This document shows, in pieces, positions 1 to 6,332 of a DNA stretch of 21,529 bases (position 1 is the stretch's first letter; each line of letters begins with the position of its first letter). Under the pieces are notes generated by a model. The model worked only from the letters and a program-made list of their open reading frames with translations. It ran no database searches and had not been told where the DNA came from. The translations under genes were made by a program, and so were the position numbers. Source of the DNA: a virus; the IMG/VR virus record IMGVR_UViG_3300042914_000290, positions 1 to 21,529 of that record; one strand, 5' to 3'.

Positions 1-138
1 ATCGTCTGCACTTCCAGTATCTCTTTTACCGCTAATGACCACAACCAAATCAGTATATGTCTGTGGAATGCCACTGAAGGTGACAGAGGATTGTGCGCTA
101 GAAAGAGTAACGCTTGCTATTGGTGTATAGGTACTCAC
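1..138 (-). CDS. Tail or receptor-binding protein, 3' end cut by the window
   Basis: Only the first 46 codons are inside the window; the 3' part runs off the left edge. The start is a GTG at 136-138 that overlaps the TGA stop of the upstream gene (GTGA junction), with a Shine-Dalgarno-like GGGGTGA seven bases before it. The peptide begins MSTYTPIASVTLSS and continues with a pattern (TFSGIPQTYTDLVVVI) that matches a segment of the next gene upstream (EFTNIPNTYTHLQLRSI). The two therefore look like tandem paralogues. From memory, this beta-rich pattern is common in small proteins at the tail-fibre end of phage structural operons, where they are thought to form fibre tips or receptor-binding heads. 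The receptor cannot be read from the sequence. Confidence 0.75.
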   Translation of the reverse strand, partial: MSTYTPIASVTLSSAQSSVTFSGIPQTYTDLVVVISGKRDTGSADD

Positions 139-746
139 GCTGTTTTCACCCCGTATAATGCAAATTGGCTGTACTGTGCAAAATTTCCTGACTCGCAAAC
201 TAATTTCAAAGATGTAATAGCATTAGTGTTTCGCCAATGACCAGACCTGAACAAGATGTAACCACTTCCATTTGCATCGTAACCAGCCAAGGTTCTTGTA
301 GTTTTATACTTATTAGTATTTGTGTAATCTAAAATATCCATAATTCCGCCGCCAAAAACTGAAGCAGTAGCGTTATTTGCTGGTGAATATAAATAGTAAA
401 TAAAATTACTATTTATTTCTCCATCTGCTGTAACTGCTGCTCCAGTTCCATAAACTTGATGACTAGCATAATTAGCACCCGTATCTGAATTGAATGTTGT
501 TCTAGTTTCAATAGCAGATGAAGCATTTGTGCTGCGAATAATACTTCTTAGTTGTAAATGCGTATAAGTATTTGGAATGTTAGTAAATTCAATACTAGAA
601 GCAGCGGCACCAACAGTGATGACCTGCAATGGGAACATTGCGCCAGCGTCAGGTTCTGTCCAACTGGCGTTACCAGCCAGCATACTTCCATAAAGCATCC
701 TGCCATTCTTTACGGAACTAGAGGATAATTTATATACAGGAGCCAC
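135..746 (-). CDS. Putative receptor-binding or fibre-tip protein, 203 aa
   Basis: The start is GTG at 744-746, sharing one base with the TAG stop of the upstream gene (TAGTG); GGAG lies eight bases upstream of it. Residues 1-40 are a short linker. From about residue 41 the protein is dense in Thr, Ser, Asn and aromatic residues with alternating hydrophobic positions, as in a beta-sandwich. Recognisable pieces are the segment around residues 53-63 (EFTNIPNTYTH), an ILDYTNTNKYKT stretch in the middle and a C-terminal FALYGVK. From memory, this set of motifs recurs in many small phage proteins next to tail fibres. No signal peptide, membrane helix or catalytic motif is visible. The role in host recognition is inferred from fold type and position. 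The partial gene that follows is a likely paralogue. Confidence 0.8.
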   Translation of the reverse strand: MAPVYKLSSSSVKNGRMLYGSMLAGNASWTEPDAGAMFPLQVITVGAAASSIEFTNIPNTYTHLQLRSIIRSTNASSAIETRTTFNSDTGANYASHQVYGTGAAVTADGEINSNFIYYLYSPANNATASVFGGGIMDILDYTNTNKYKTTRTLAGYDANGSGYILFRSGHWRNTNAITSLKLVCESGNFAQYSQFALYGVKTA

Positions 747-1060
747 TAGTTAATCTCCACTCCAGAAATGTGAAAGTTAACAGCAGTAGTAGAAGCACTA
801 CCAGCAATAGTAGCAGCAGGGTTAGTTGGGGGAATAACCTGCTTCATATCAATTACAGTTGTGTCATTAGCCGCAACACTAACGCTTGTAGCAGCAGTAG
901 TACCAGCAATAGTTAAACTAAAATTAGCCGTGCTGCTAGTTGTGTTAGTTACCAACACATTGGTGATAATAGTTGTAGTACTAGTATTTGGTTGTGTGTA
1001 TAGGGTTGTTGATGTAGTCGCTGCTGCTGTACGGGCAAGGACCTTAGTTGTTGTAGCCAT
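746..1060 (-). CDS. Small beta-rich tail-associated protein, 104 aa
   Basis: ATG start at 1058-1060, preceded by an AAAGGTAG ribosome-binding site that lies in the 16-base gap after the fibre gene. The protein is almost entirely Thr, Ala, Ser, Val and Asn with alternating hydrophobics, and contains a central VSVAANDTTVIDMKQVI segment and a C-terminal FHISGVEIN. From memory, this resembles small phage proteins of about 100 residues found beside tail fibres, probably a single beta-sandwich domain decorating the fibre or tail. No enzymatic residues are apparent. Its stop codon overlaps the GTG of the next gene, so the two are probably translated together. The tail-related role is inferred from context and composition only. 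Confidence 0.75.
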   Translation of the reverse strand: MATTTKVLARTAAATTSTTLYTQPNTSTTTIITNVLVTNTTSSTANFSLTIAGTTAATSVSVAANDTTVIDMKQVIPPTNPAATIAGSASTTAVNFHISGVEIN

Positions 1061-1076
1061 TAATTACTACCTTTCT

Positions 1077-3077
1077 TTACCAAGCGCCCATTATATTCAT
1101 AATGGCGATGTCTATTTCGTTTGAACTGGAATTTTTTACCATAAAAGCATCTGATGTTACTTTAGTCAGTCCTACAATAGTTGTTACTGTAGTGCCTGAT
1201 GTTATTACTGTTGTACCTAAAGTTGGGGCAAGGTATCCAGCAGGTGCTGCTTGCCATTCAAGCCCTGTTGCAGTAGCACTATTAACTGCCAATAAATAAC
1301 CATTAGTAGATGCAACTGTCAGAATTGCCGAACTATCGGCACCTGTTCCAACAATTAAATCACCCTTGGCATTGGTATCAAGTCCTAGGGTTACGCTGCC
1401 AGATGAACCTCCACCTTGGAGTCCGTTGCCAGCAACGACTGCAGTAATATCTCCAGTAGAAGTAAAGACTACCCAAGCAGTACCTGAGTAGACATACATA
1501 TTCCCATCGCCTGTATTGTAATATATTACACCTGCTGTCAAGGGATTTCCGTCGTTATCAACAGTTGGTGGGGTTGCTTTAGGTCCTAGGTATCTATCAT
1601 CAAATGAATCCCAAGCCGCTTCTGCTTGAGTTGCGCTAGATGCTGCAGCAGTAGCCGATGTGGCTGCTGAAGATGCCGAAGTAGCCGCTGCCGTAGCAGA
1701 TGCAGCAGCACTAGTAGCAGAAGTTGCTGCAGCACTAGCAGAAGTTGCAGATGCAGTAGCAGATGCGTCTGCTGAAGTAGCAGAAGTTGCAGCCGTTGTT
1801 GCTGAACTTGCAGCAGAATTAGCAGAAGTTAAGGCATTAGACGCTGATGTTGCTGCATTAGATGCTGAAGTAGCAGCGGCAGTAGCAGAAGCAGCAGCAC
1901 TAGTTGCGCTAGTAGCAGCAGCCGTAGCACTTGCTGCAGCAGAGGCTGCAGATGTCTGAGCAGCAGATACGCTGGCTGCCATTGTTGAGGCATAAGTAAA
2001 TGCTGATGATGCAGATGTGCTGGCTGAGTTAGCGCTGGTTAAAGCAGATGAGGCAGAAGTTGCTGCTGAGGTAGCCGATGTAGCAGCAGCGGCAGCAGAG
2101 TTAGAAGCCGTGGTAGCAGAGGCAGCAGCGCTTGTGGCACTAGTAGCCGCTGCAGTCGCAGAAGCCGCTGCAGAGGTTGCAGAGGTGGCTGCTGCTGTGG
2201 CTGAGGTAGATGCACTGTTAGCGCTAGTAAGGGCGCTAGAAGCGCTTGTAGAGGCGCTAGAGGCACTTGTAGCGGCAGAGGCAGCACTGGTAGCAGCCGA
2301 TGCTGCTGAGGTTGCTGCAGCCGTTGCTGAGCCTAGAATGCTATCTACATAATCTTTAGGGGTAGCAGAGGATGAAATCATTCCTGCGCTGGATAGACCA
2401 GTTATGACTGGACTGCCCGAGATAGTAGGGCTGGTCAGAGTCTTGTTGGTTAGGGTCTGGGTTGCATCTACGATAACCACTGTGCCCGTTGTGTTAGGCA
2501 AAGTAATCGTATTATCTTGAGTTGGGTCTACAACTGTCAGAGTAGTTTCGTATGCGTCTGCAGTAGCGCCTTCAAAGACAATGCTTGCTTCAGCAGATGG
2601 TGTACCCGTGAGGGTAGGGTTAGAAATTGTAGGGCTAGTTAAAGTTTTATTTGTCAGTGTCTGGGTTTTGGCTGTACCTACTACATCACCTTCACCAGTA
2701 GCAATGCCGTGCATAGTGTGGTTATTACCGCCACCATCAGTATAAGCAGCCGTTGATTCAGCGTGTAGGTTGGCATCTCGGTAATCTCTACCGATTGCCA
2801 TATGCCGTACTACGGCACCAGCAGAATGGTCTTGTGCTGAAGAACCGTCAATAGCACGTGTGATTGTAAAGGTGTTGGTAGATACCGCTGTAGCATCTAC
2901 GATTTCTTCAAGCGCAGTATCAACATCAATTACTAATGTAAAGGTACGACCAGCAGGGATGGTTACACCACCCAGTAGCGCTGTACCTGATACTACTGTC
3001 ATTGACGTAGCGCCTGATGTAATAGCACCAGTCAGCGTAGTTTGCTGAGAGCGGGATGAGTATTGCCGTGTCGTCAT
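1077..3077 (-). CDS. Tail fibre protein with alanine-heptad shaft, 666 aa
   Basis: ATG at 3075-3077 with AGGA seven bases upstream; this AGGA overlaps the TAG stop of the preceding gene. Residues 1-100 form an N-terminal Thr/Val-rich domain, probably the particle-attachment part, ending near GRDYRDANLHAE. Two copies of QTLTNKTLTSPTIS follow (about residues 138-152 and 206-220), a repeat typical of phage fibres. Residues 250-487 are 34 uninterrupted seven-residue repeats of the type SATSAAT, with alanines spaced 3 and 4 apart as in an alanine-core coiled coil. The C-terminal part starts with AWDSFDDRYLGPKA and contains VDNDGNPLTAGVIYYNTGDG, a module I recognise from the distal ends of many phage fibres, followed by a beta-rich tip. 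It probably forms trimeric fibres that contact the host surface. The oligomeric state is inferred. Confidence 0.88.
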   Translation of the reverse strand: MTTRQYSSRSQQTTLTGAITSGATSMTVVSGTALLGGVTIPAGRTFTLVIDVDTALEEIVDATAVSTNTFTITRAIDGSSAQDHSAGAVVRHMAIGRDYRDANLHAESTAAYTDGGGNNHTMHGIATGEGDVVGTAKTQTLTNKTLTSPTISNPTLTGTPSAEASIVFEGATADAYETTLTVVDPTQDNTITLPNTTGTVVIVDATQTLTNKTLTSPTISGSPVITGLSSAGMISSSATPKDYVDSILGSATAAATSAASAATSAASAATSASSASTSASSALTSANSASTSATAAATSATSAAASATAAATSATSAAASATTASNSAAAAATSATSAATSASSALTSANSASTSASSAFTYASTMAASVSAAQTSAASAAASATAAATSATSAAASATAAATSASNAATSASNALTSANSAASSATTAATSATSADASATASATSASAAATSATSAAASATAAATSASSAATSATAAASSATQAEAAWDSFDDRYLGPKATPPTVDNDGNPLTAGVIYYNTGDGNMYVYSGTAWVVFTSTGDITAVVAGNGLQGGGSSGSVTLGLDTNAKGDLIVGTGADSSAILTVASTNGYLLAVNSATATGLEWQAAPAGYLAPTLGTTVITSGTTVTTIVGLTKVTSDAFMVKNSSSNEIDIAIMNIMGAW
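1617..2330 (-). repeat. 34 tandem 21-base (heptad) repeats in the tail fibre
   Basis: Degenerate 21-base units encode the seven-residue pattern S-A-x-S/A-A-x-T, 34 times without insertion or deletion (residues 250-487 of the fibre). DNA divergence between units is considerable while the alanine positions are kept, so selection appears to act on the protein register. Some runs of units recur (for example SASSALT followed by SANSAST occurs twice), which points to past duplication inside the array. Confidence 0.9.
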
Positions 3078-3085
3078 TTATATTC

Positions 3086-4009
3086 CTATCGGGCGCTGTA
3101 GTGAAGTCGTGGGGGATATTGGTTTTGTTGCTTAGCGCGTTCTTCGTTAAGACGCTGGGTGTAAAGAGCAAAGAGTTGTCGGACTGCTGTATTGCTTGCA
3201 CCGAATGGACGCTTAGCGTCAATTTCATCAGCCTGTGGGCTGTATTGAGCAGCACGGGCTGGGTCAAGATATTGTAGTAATCGGTATGCAGCACCAAGAA
3301 TAACTACATCTTTAGTAGATTCTGGTAGTCCAGTCTGTGTGGCATAGTCTTGATTGCTAGCGGTAAATACCGATGGGCTAGTTGCATACATAACTTTAAC
3401 CGTTCTACCAGCAATAACTACATCCCCGATAGTTACTGTCTGAGTGTTATTACCCCAAGTATCTACATCTGCATATGGGTCAAAGTCCCAACGCTTAATG
3501 CGTATCCACTCTTTAGTCGGTCCAATATCCTGCCAAGACATAGCAAGAATATTTTCAATACCTAAACCGCTAAATGAATAGGTTGTAATTGCTGCATTGT
3601 AAGTAAATGTAGTTTGTTTAGTTGCATAGATAGCACCACCAACTGCGTGGATAGTATCGTTAATAGCCTTCTTAATACTTTCCTTAGGAAAAATTGGGCT
3701 AACAGTTACCTTTGCATCTACAGCGTGAGTAGTAGCAGTAGTACCAAGATAGCCACGACCATATGGGGAAATGGTAGCGGTGTTAGCAACACGGTCTACG
3801 CTGTCTACCCATAGCAATTCTTCATCAATCTCAACAATACCTTTGCCAAGGTCTGAAGCAGAACCTAGGCTAAGAATGGTTGGCGAAGAACTAGGAGAAG
3901 TTGTTGTAGTGACAGCAGATACCAGATAGGTAGAGCGGTCTTGCTGATAGGTATAGCCAGATAGATTTATCTGGACTTCATCCATCATCTGAGCCAAGGT
4001 ATATGTCAT
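3086..4009 (-). CDS. Putative head-tail connector or tail adaptor protein, 307 aa
   Basis: ATG at 4007-4009 overlaps the TGA stop of the preceding gene (ATGA), with AAGGAG about ten bases upstream. The N-terminus (MTYTLAQMMDEVQINLSGY) is helical. It is followed by a beta-rich part with VEIDEELLWVDSVD and a glycine-rich YGRGYLGTTATTHA segment (roughly residues 60-98), then KESIKKAINDTIHAVGGAI. The C-terminal 80 residues are helical and charged (GAAYRLLQYLDPARAAQYS, then a Gln/Arg-rich end). This helix-beta-helix layout and the position between capsid genes and tail fibre fit a head-completion or adaptor protein that docks under the portal. I do not recognise a specific named family, so the assignment rests mainly on gene order. 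An alternative is a tail-tube or fibre-attachment protein. Confidence 0.6.
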   Translation of the reverse strand: MTYTLAQMMDEVQINLSGYTYQQDRSTYLVSAVTTTTSPSSSPTILSLGSASDLGKGIVEIDEELLWVDSVDRVANTATISPYGRGYLGTTATTHAVDAKVTVSPIFPKESIKKAINDTIHAVGGAIYATKQTTFTYNAAITTYSFSGLGIENILAMSWQDIGPTKEWIRIKRWDFDPYADVDTWGNNTQTVTIGDVVIAGRTVKVMYATSPSVFTASNQDYATQTGLPESTKDVVILGAAYRLLQYLDPARAAQYSPQADEIDAKRPFGASNTAVRQLFALYTQRLNEERAKQQNQYPPRLHYSAR

Positions 4010-4281
4010 AGGTTTATGCTCCTTAAAGCATCAGTCGGTGAAAGGTCAGTAGTCCCAGCAAGTTCATTACAGACTGCACCTAAACCTTTATAGTCATCAG
4101 GTTGTCTATTGGCATCAGCCTTCTTATTAAGTGCACCAAGCAAAGCAAGTCCTGTTGTATTGGCATAGTCATTAGCAGCAGCAACTGGTGCCTGATATGC
4201 CGTTAGTGCTGGATATGTCCCACCATTAGCCAACCTATTAAGTTCGCTTGTAAATGAACTACCTGCTGTGCCTGTTGCCAT
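4006..4281 (-). CDS. Small phage structural-region protein, 91 aa, function unknown
   Basis: ATG at 4279-4281 shares one base with the TAA stop of the preceding 53-residue gene (TAATG). The N-terminal part has the pattern FTSELNRLANGGTYP, followed by an alanine-rich helix (APVAAANDYANTTGLALLGA) and a C-terminal LGAVCNELAGTTDLSPTDAL. From memory, proteins with this ELNRLANGGTYP...LSP.DALR layout are frequent in phages of freshwater and soil actinobacteria, always near the connector genes. No catalytic, binding or membrane features are visible. A role in head completion or as a minor virion component is possible from position only. Confidence 0.75.
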   Translation of the reverse strand: MATGTAGSSFTSELNRLANGGTYPALTAYQAPVAAANDYANTTGLALLGALNKKADANRQPDDYKGLGAVCNELAGTTDLSPTDALRSINL

Positions 4282-4442
4282 TACTTGCCTTTCTTCTTTA
4301 GTACCGCAGCATTATCTACTAAATTTGGATACGGTCTACCCGCAGCCTTTGCACGTTTTTTGGCAGCAGCCTTCTGTGCAGGAGTTAGTTTTGTAGATTT
4401 CTTCTTTGGATTTTTCTTGTCCCAAAATTGTTTCTTCACCAT
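4281..4442 (-). CDS. Lysine-rich mini-protein, 53 aa
   Basis: This short gene starts at ATG 4440-4442 with a good AAGGTG ribosome-binding site immediately upstream, overlaps the end of the preceding gene by seven bases, and ends in TAA whose first base is shared with the next ATG (TAATG). The peptide starts MVKKQFWDKKNPKKKSTK, has an alanine/lysine helix in the middle, then AAGRPYPNLVDNAAVLKK and a basic tail. Its lysine content is very high. From memory, the GRPYPNLVDN motif occurs in other small phage proteins. It belongs to a run of tiny basic proteins after the capsid gene; binding to DNA or to acidic virion surfaces is a guess from charge. Confidence 0.75.
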   Translation of the reverse strand: MVKKQFWDKKNPKKKSTKLTPAQKAAAKKRAKAAGRPYPNLVDNAAVLKKKGK

Positions 4443-4735
4443 TTCACCTTGTCAGCCCAGTAAGCAGCAGACATTTTTCCCTTGGCAATGTTCTTGCTAT
4501 GGCGTGCTTTAAAAGATGCACGCTTCTTCTTCATTCTGTCAGACTCTCCAGCCTTTGGTTTGCCAGCAGTCTTAGCACCCTGTTCACCAAAACGAATAGT
4601 CTTTACTTGGTCGCCAGATTTAGCAACTACAACGTGGCTTTTAGTTGGGTGGTTAGGTGTTCTCTTAGGTTTATTAAACCCAGATACCCCAGCCCTCTTA
4701 AGCCTTGGGTCCGCTTTGCTTGCCATATTCCCCAT
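4436..4735 (-). CDS. Basic phage protein resembling the DUF5872 type, 99 aa
   Basis: Two in-frame starts are possible: ATG at 4733-4735 with AGGA four bases upstream, or ATG at 4724-4726 with GGGGA close upstream. The first is used here. The gene overlaps the end of the preceding 49-residue gene by 38 bases. The protein carries the ordered motifs PRLKRAGVSGFNKPKRTPNH, KSHVVVAKSGDQVKTIRFG, TAGKPKAGESD and a C-terminal FKARHSKNIAKGKMSAAYWA. This arrangement is one I recognise as a widely conserved phage protein found in cyanophages and many others; I associate it with DUF5872 but could not verify the number. It is strongly basic, and its conservation suggests a specific virion or DNA-binding role, which remains unknown. 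Confidence 0.85.
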   Translation of the reverse strand: MGNMASKADPRLKRAGVSGFNKPKRTPNHPTKSHVVVAKSGDQVKTIRFGEQGAKTAGKPKAGESDRMKKKRASFKARHSKNIAKGKMSAAYWADKVKW

Positions 4736-4847
4736 ACTTTCCTAGCACTGCTCTTACTGTGCCATTCTTGTTTAACCGCACCACTAAACCATTCTTAATC
4801 TGAACAGAATTAAATCCGCGGTGCGGTTTATATTTACCTGATGACAT
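4698..4847 (-). CDS. Basic mini-protein, 49 aa
   Basis: ATG at 4845-4847 shares one base with the TAA stop of the preceding gene (TAATG), and the TAA stop at 4698-4700 lies 38 bases inside the next gene. The peptide reads MSSGKYKPHRGFNSVQIKN, then GLVVRLNKNGTVRAVLG and ends KQSGPKA. The middle section alternates hydrophobic and charged residues around an NKNGT turn, which suggests a small beta-hairpin, flanked by basic glycine-containing tails. No family is recognised. Support comes from the coupled start, the preserved reading frame and the composition it shares with neighbouring small basic genes. It has no clear Shine-Dalgarno sequence and probably depends on coupling to the upstream gene. 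Confidence 0.65.
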   Translation of the reverse strand: MSSGKYKPHRGFNSVQIKNGLVVRLNKNGTVRAVLGKYGEYGKQSGPKA

Positions 4848-5125
4848 TACTTTAAATTATCCAAGAAACCGCCACCACCAGCACCACCGCGGGCTAATGG
4901 TCCAATACGGGTTTTCCCTGGTTTATTTTTTTGTTGTAATTTACTCCACTCGTTATCACTCATAACCGCTTCAATACGACCTAAATTTTCTGCGCGTCCT
5001 TTTGCGGTCATTGAGTTTATAGCAGCACGAGTTCTTGACATTCCTGGAACTGGACTTGTATTTCTAGAACCTGCTTTATATCCAGGCTTACCAACACCAC
5101 GTGTATTTTCTGGAAGTTTAGCCAT
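4847..5125 (-). CDS. Basic Gly-rich protein, 92 aa, function unknown
   Basis: ATG at 5123-5125 overlaps the preceding stop by one base (TAATG); an AAGAAGGG stretch upstream may serve as ribosome-binding site. The peptide begins MAKLPENTRGVGKPGYKAGS, with a central ARAAINSMTAKGRAENLGRI helix and VMSDNEWSKLQQKNKPGK, and ends in a glycine-rich GGAGGGGFLDNLK. Net charge is positive. The pattern of a flexible basic N-terminus, one amphipathic helix and a glycine-rich tail resembles other small virion-region proteins, but I do not recognise a family. It sits in the middle of the lysine-rich mini-gene run between the capsid and connector genes. Confidence 0.7.
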   Translation of the reverse strand: MAKLPENTRGVGKPGYKAGSRNTSPVPGMSRTRAAINSMTAKGRAENLGRIEAVMSDNEWSKLQQKNKPGKTRIGPLARGGAGGGGFLDNLK

Positions 5126-5310
5126 TACTTCTTACCCTTCTTCATAGCACCCTTAACCTTCTTAAGGTTTGGGTTCTTCTTCTTGGCTGCTGCTGAGGCT
5201 TTCCGAGCACCAGCCGCAAGGATTGCTCCTGCACGTTCCTTGGAGATACCCTGCTTTTTGGCAATTTGTGATTGGGCTGCTTTGAAGCCCATTCCTTTTT
5301 TTGCTTTCAT
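5125..5310 (-). CDS. Lysine/alanine-rich mini-protein, 61 aa
   Basis: ATG at 5308-5310 overlaps the preceding TAA by one base (TAATG), with AAAAGGAG about nine bases upstream. The sequence begins MKAKKGMGFKAAQSQIAKK, continues GISKERAGAILAAGARKAS, then a lysine tail with NPNLKKVKGAMKKGKK. From memory, the ordered pattern KGMGFKAAQ - IAKKQG - AGAILAAGARKAS - NPNLKKVKG is found repeatedly as an unannotated small protein in phages of very different hosts, which implies selection. The middle could fold as a helix-turn-helix-like pair of short helices, and the tail is suited to bind nucleic acid. Function is not known; a packaged DNA-condensing protein is one possibility. Confidence 0.75.
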   Translation of the reverse strand: MKAKKGMGFKAAQSQIAKKQGISKERAGAILAAGARKASAAAKKKNPNLKKVKGAMKKGKK

Positions 5311-5528
5311 TACTTGGTACTCCTTTTAACTGCTTTCTTACTTTCTGCTAACATTTTGTTAGCATTTTTATTAGCAGCCTTTGCTCTTAGATAACTTTGA
5401 TTAGGCTCTGTTCTGACACGAAGGGCATAGTATTCTTCATATGGCATATAGTTTTCTGCCGTTGAATACGGAGACTGTAGCCATTCTGAACGATACGTAT
5501 GAGGAACCTTCATATTTTCCATCGGCAT
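5310..5528 (-). CDS. Small Tyr/Lys-rich protein, 72 aa
   Basis: ATG at 5526-5528 lies two bases after the stop of the preceding mini-gene, with a purine-rich AAGAAGAAG upstream. A second in-frame ATG follows two codons later and cannot be excluded. The N-terminal half is rich in Tyr, Glu and Pro (YRSEWLQSPYSTAENYMPYE, then EYYALRV). The C-terminal half is a basic, alanine/asparagine-containing helix ending KKAVKRSTK. No family is recognised. The split into an acidic aromatic half and a basic half suggests an adaptor between two surfaces, but that is speculation. It ends in TAATG with the next gene, as others in this run do. Confidence 0.7.
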   Translation of the reverse strand: MPMENMKVPHTYRSEWLQSPYSTAENYMPYEEYYALRVRTEPNQSYLRAKAANKNANKMLAESKKAVKRSTK

Positions 5529-5530
5529 AA

Positions 5531-5680
5531 TTACTTCTTCTTTTTCTTAGCAGCCATTTTCTTCTTTGCTGCTTTCATCATCATTGCCTTTTCTTCCATC
5601 TTCTCAGCCTTGGCATACATCTTTGCTGCCTTCTTGCCCTTGGCTGTGTATGGGAATTTCTTTCCGCTTACCTTTGGCAT
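5531..5680 (-). CDS. Extremely lysine-rich mini-protein, 49 aa
   Basis: ATG at 5678-5680 is preceded by AGGAG seven bases upstream, and this site overlaps the TAG stop of the preceding gene. The product begins MPKVSGKKFPYTAKGKKAAK and ends in a run of five lysines; Lys, Ala and Met make up most of the protein. It would form one continuous basic helix from about residue 15. From memory, the MPKVSGKKFPYT...KGKK.A beginning is common to tiny phage proteins near capsid genes. No enzymatic function is possible at this size. DNA neutralisation inside the head, or coating of the acidic capsid interior, would fit its charge but is unproven. Confidence 0.8.
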   Translation of the reverse strand: MPKVSGKKFPYTAKGKKAAKMYAKAEKMEEKAMMMKAAKKKMAAKKKKK

Positions 5681-5682
5681 AT

Positions 5683-5994
5683 CTATACTCCTAGTTCTTT
5701 CATTACTGCTGCTGATTTTTCGTTGATTGTTCTGGCTGGTGGCATTTTATTGCCGTCATAGGGTCTACCCATAACTTCACTAGCCTTTACTGCCTCTTGA
5801 ATCTTCGTCATAGAAGTTCCATTTGGCTGGATACCTTGTGCTCTTGCTGCTTTATAGGCATCCAATTCTTTGTTAAATGCTTTAGTAGGCATACTACGTT
5901 TACTATCAGCATCTCCTGCGTTCATTTGAACGCTCATCCCCTTGCATCCAAAGCAGCCGTCTACATACTCAGGATGGTATTCCCAGTGTTTCAT
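5683..5994 (-). CDS. Small CFGCK-motif phage protein, 103 aa
   Basis: ATG at 5992-5994 overlaps the TGA stop of the upstream gene (ATGA). The N-terminus MKHWEYHPEYVDGCFGCKGM has a Cys-x-x-Cys pair with a nearby histidine, which could bind a metal ion, although only one such pair is present. A lysine/alanine helix follows (FNKELDAYKAARAQGIQPNG), then KIQEAVKASEVMGRPYDG and a helical end. From memory, proteins with EYVDGCFGCK near the N-terminus and a GIQP.GT segment in the middle are widespread in actinophages and marine or freshwater phages close to the capsid gene, without known function. Its stop codon forms part of the ribosome-binding site for the next mini-gene. Confidence 0.8.
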   Translation of the reverse strand: MKHWEYHPEYVDGCFGCKGMSVQMNAGDADSKRSMPTKAFNKELDAYKAARAQGIQPNGTSMTKIQEAVKASEVMGRPYDGNKMPPARTINEKSAAVMKELGV

Positions 5995-6263
5995 AGAGCA
6001 GTAAAGTTACTTTCTGTGACACCAACATCACCAGCAATGAGTGCTGCTTTAGTAGCATCATCTACTGTGTAGTTGTAGCCACCTCGGTATACAACAGGAT
6101 AGTTTAATAAATCAGAATCCTGTGGGTATCTAATCTGAATATAGTCCCCATCTGTGTCCCTAACGATAGTAATGCCACGGTCTATTTTGTAAAAGTAAAA
6201 TAAACGGGCACCACCTGCAGGACCTTCTTGCACTGTAGGTGTTTTAAATAGCCATTCAGTCAT
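5991..6263 (-). CDS. Small protein following the capsid gene, 90 aa
   Basis: ATG at 6261-6263 has a strong AAGGAGG four bases upstream, the first gene after the hairpins that follow the capsid gene. The N-terminus is MTEWLFKTPTVQEGPAGGAR, followed by LFYFYKIDRGITIVRDTDG, YIQIRYPQDSDLLNYPVVYR and a YTVDDATKAALIAGDVGVTE segment. It is beta-rich in the first half and helical at the end. From memory, the combination RGI.IV - IRYP - Y.GG..Y.V...E.AAL..AG..VTE.NF is found in small phage proteins immediately after the capsid gene. It may be a head-completion or decoration protein. The role is inferred from position. Confidence 0.78.
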   Translation of the reverse strand: MTEWLFKTPTVQEGPAGGARLFYFYKIDRGITIVRDTDGDYIQIRYPQDSDLLNYPVVYRGGYNYTVDDATKAALIAGDVGVTESNFTAL

Positions 6264-6280
6264 AAGTCCTCCTTAGTGAA

Positions 6281-6320
6281 CTCACCCCGAAGGGCAGACT
6301 TTTCAAATATGTCTGCCCCC
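6281..6320 (-). promoter_or_regulatory. Two mutually exclusive hairpins after the capsid gene
   Basis: Read on the minus strand, GGGCAGAC (6311-6318 complement) pairs perfectly with GTCTGCCC (6292-6299 complement) across an 11-base loop: eight base pairs. The last CCC of that stem can instead pair with the following GGG to give a CCC-TTCG-GGG hairpin with the very stable UUCG tetraloop (about 6284-6294). Both cannot form together. No T-run follows, so this is not a standard intrinsic terminator. It could protect the capsid mRNA end, be a processing site, or lower read-through to the downstream genes. Confidence 0.55.
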
Positions 6321-6332
6321 AGAGTCAATCAA

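Noticed and set aside
1660-2352. Long open frames on the plus strand, rich in Ala, Val and Glu
   Set aside because: They are mirror images of the alanine heptad repeat of the fibre gene; the composition follows from the repeat codons, and there is no plus-strand ribosome-binding site or operon.
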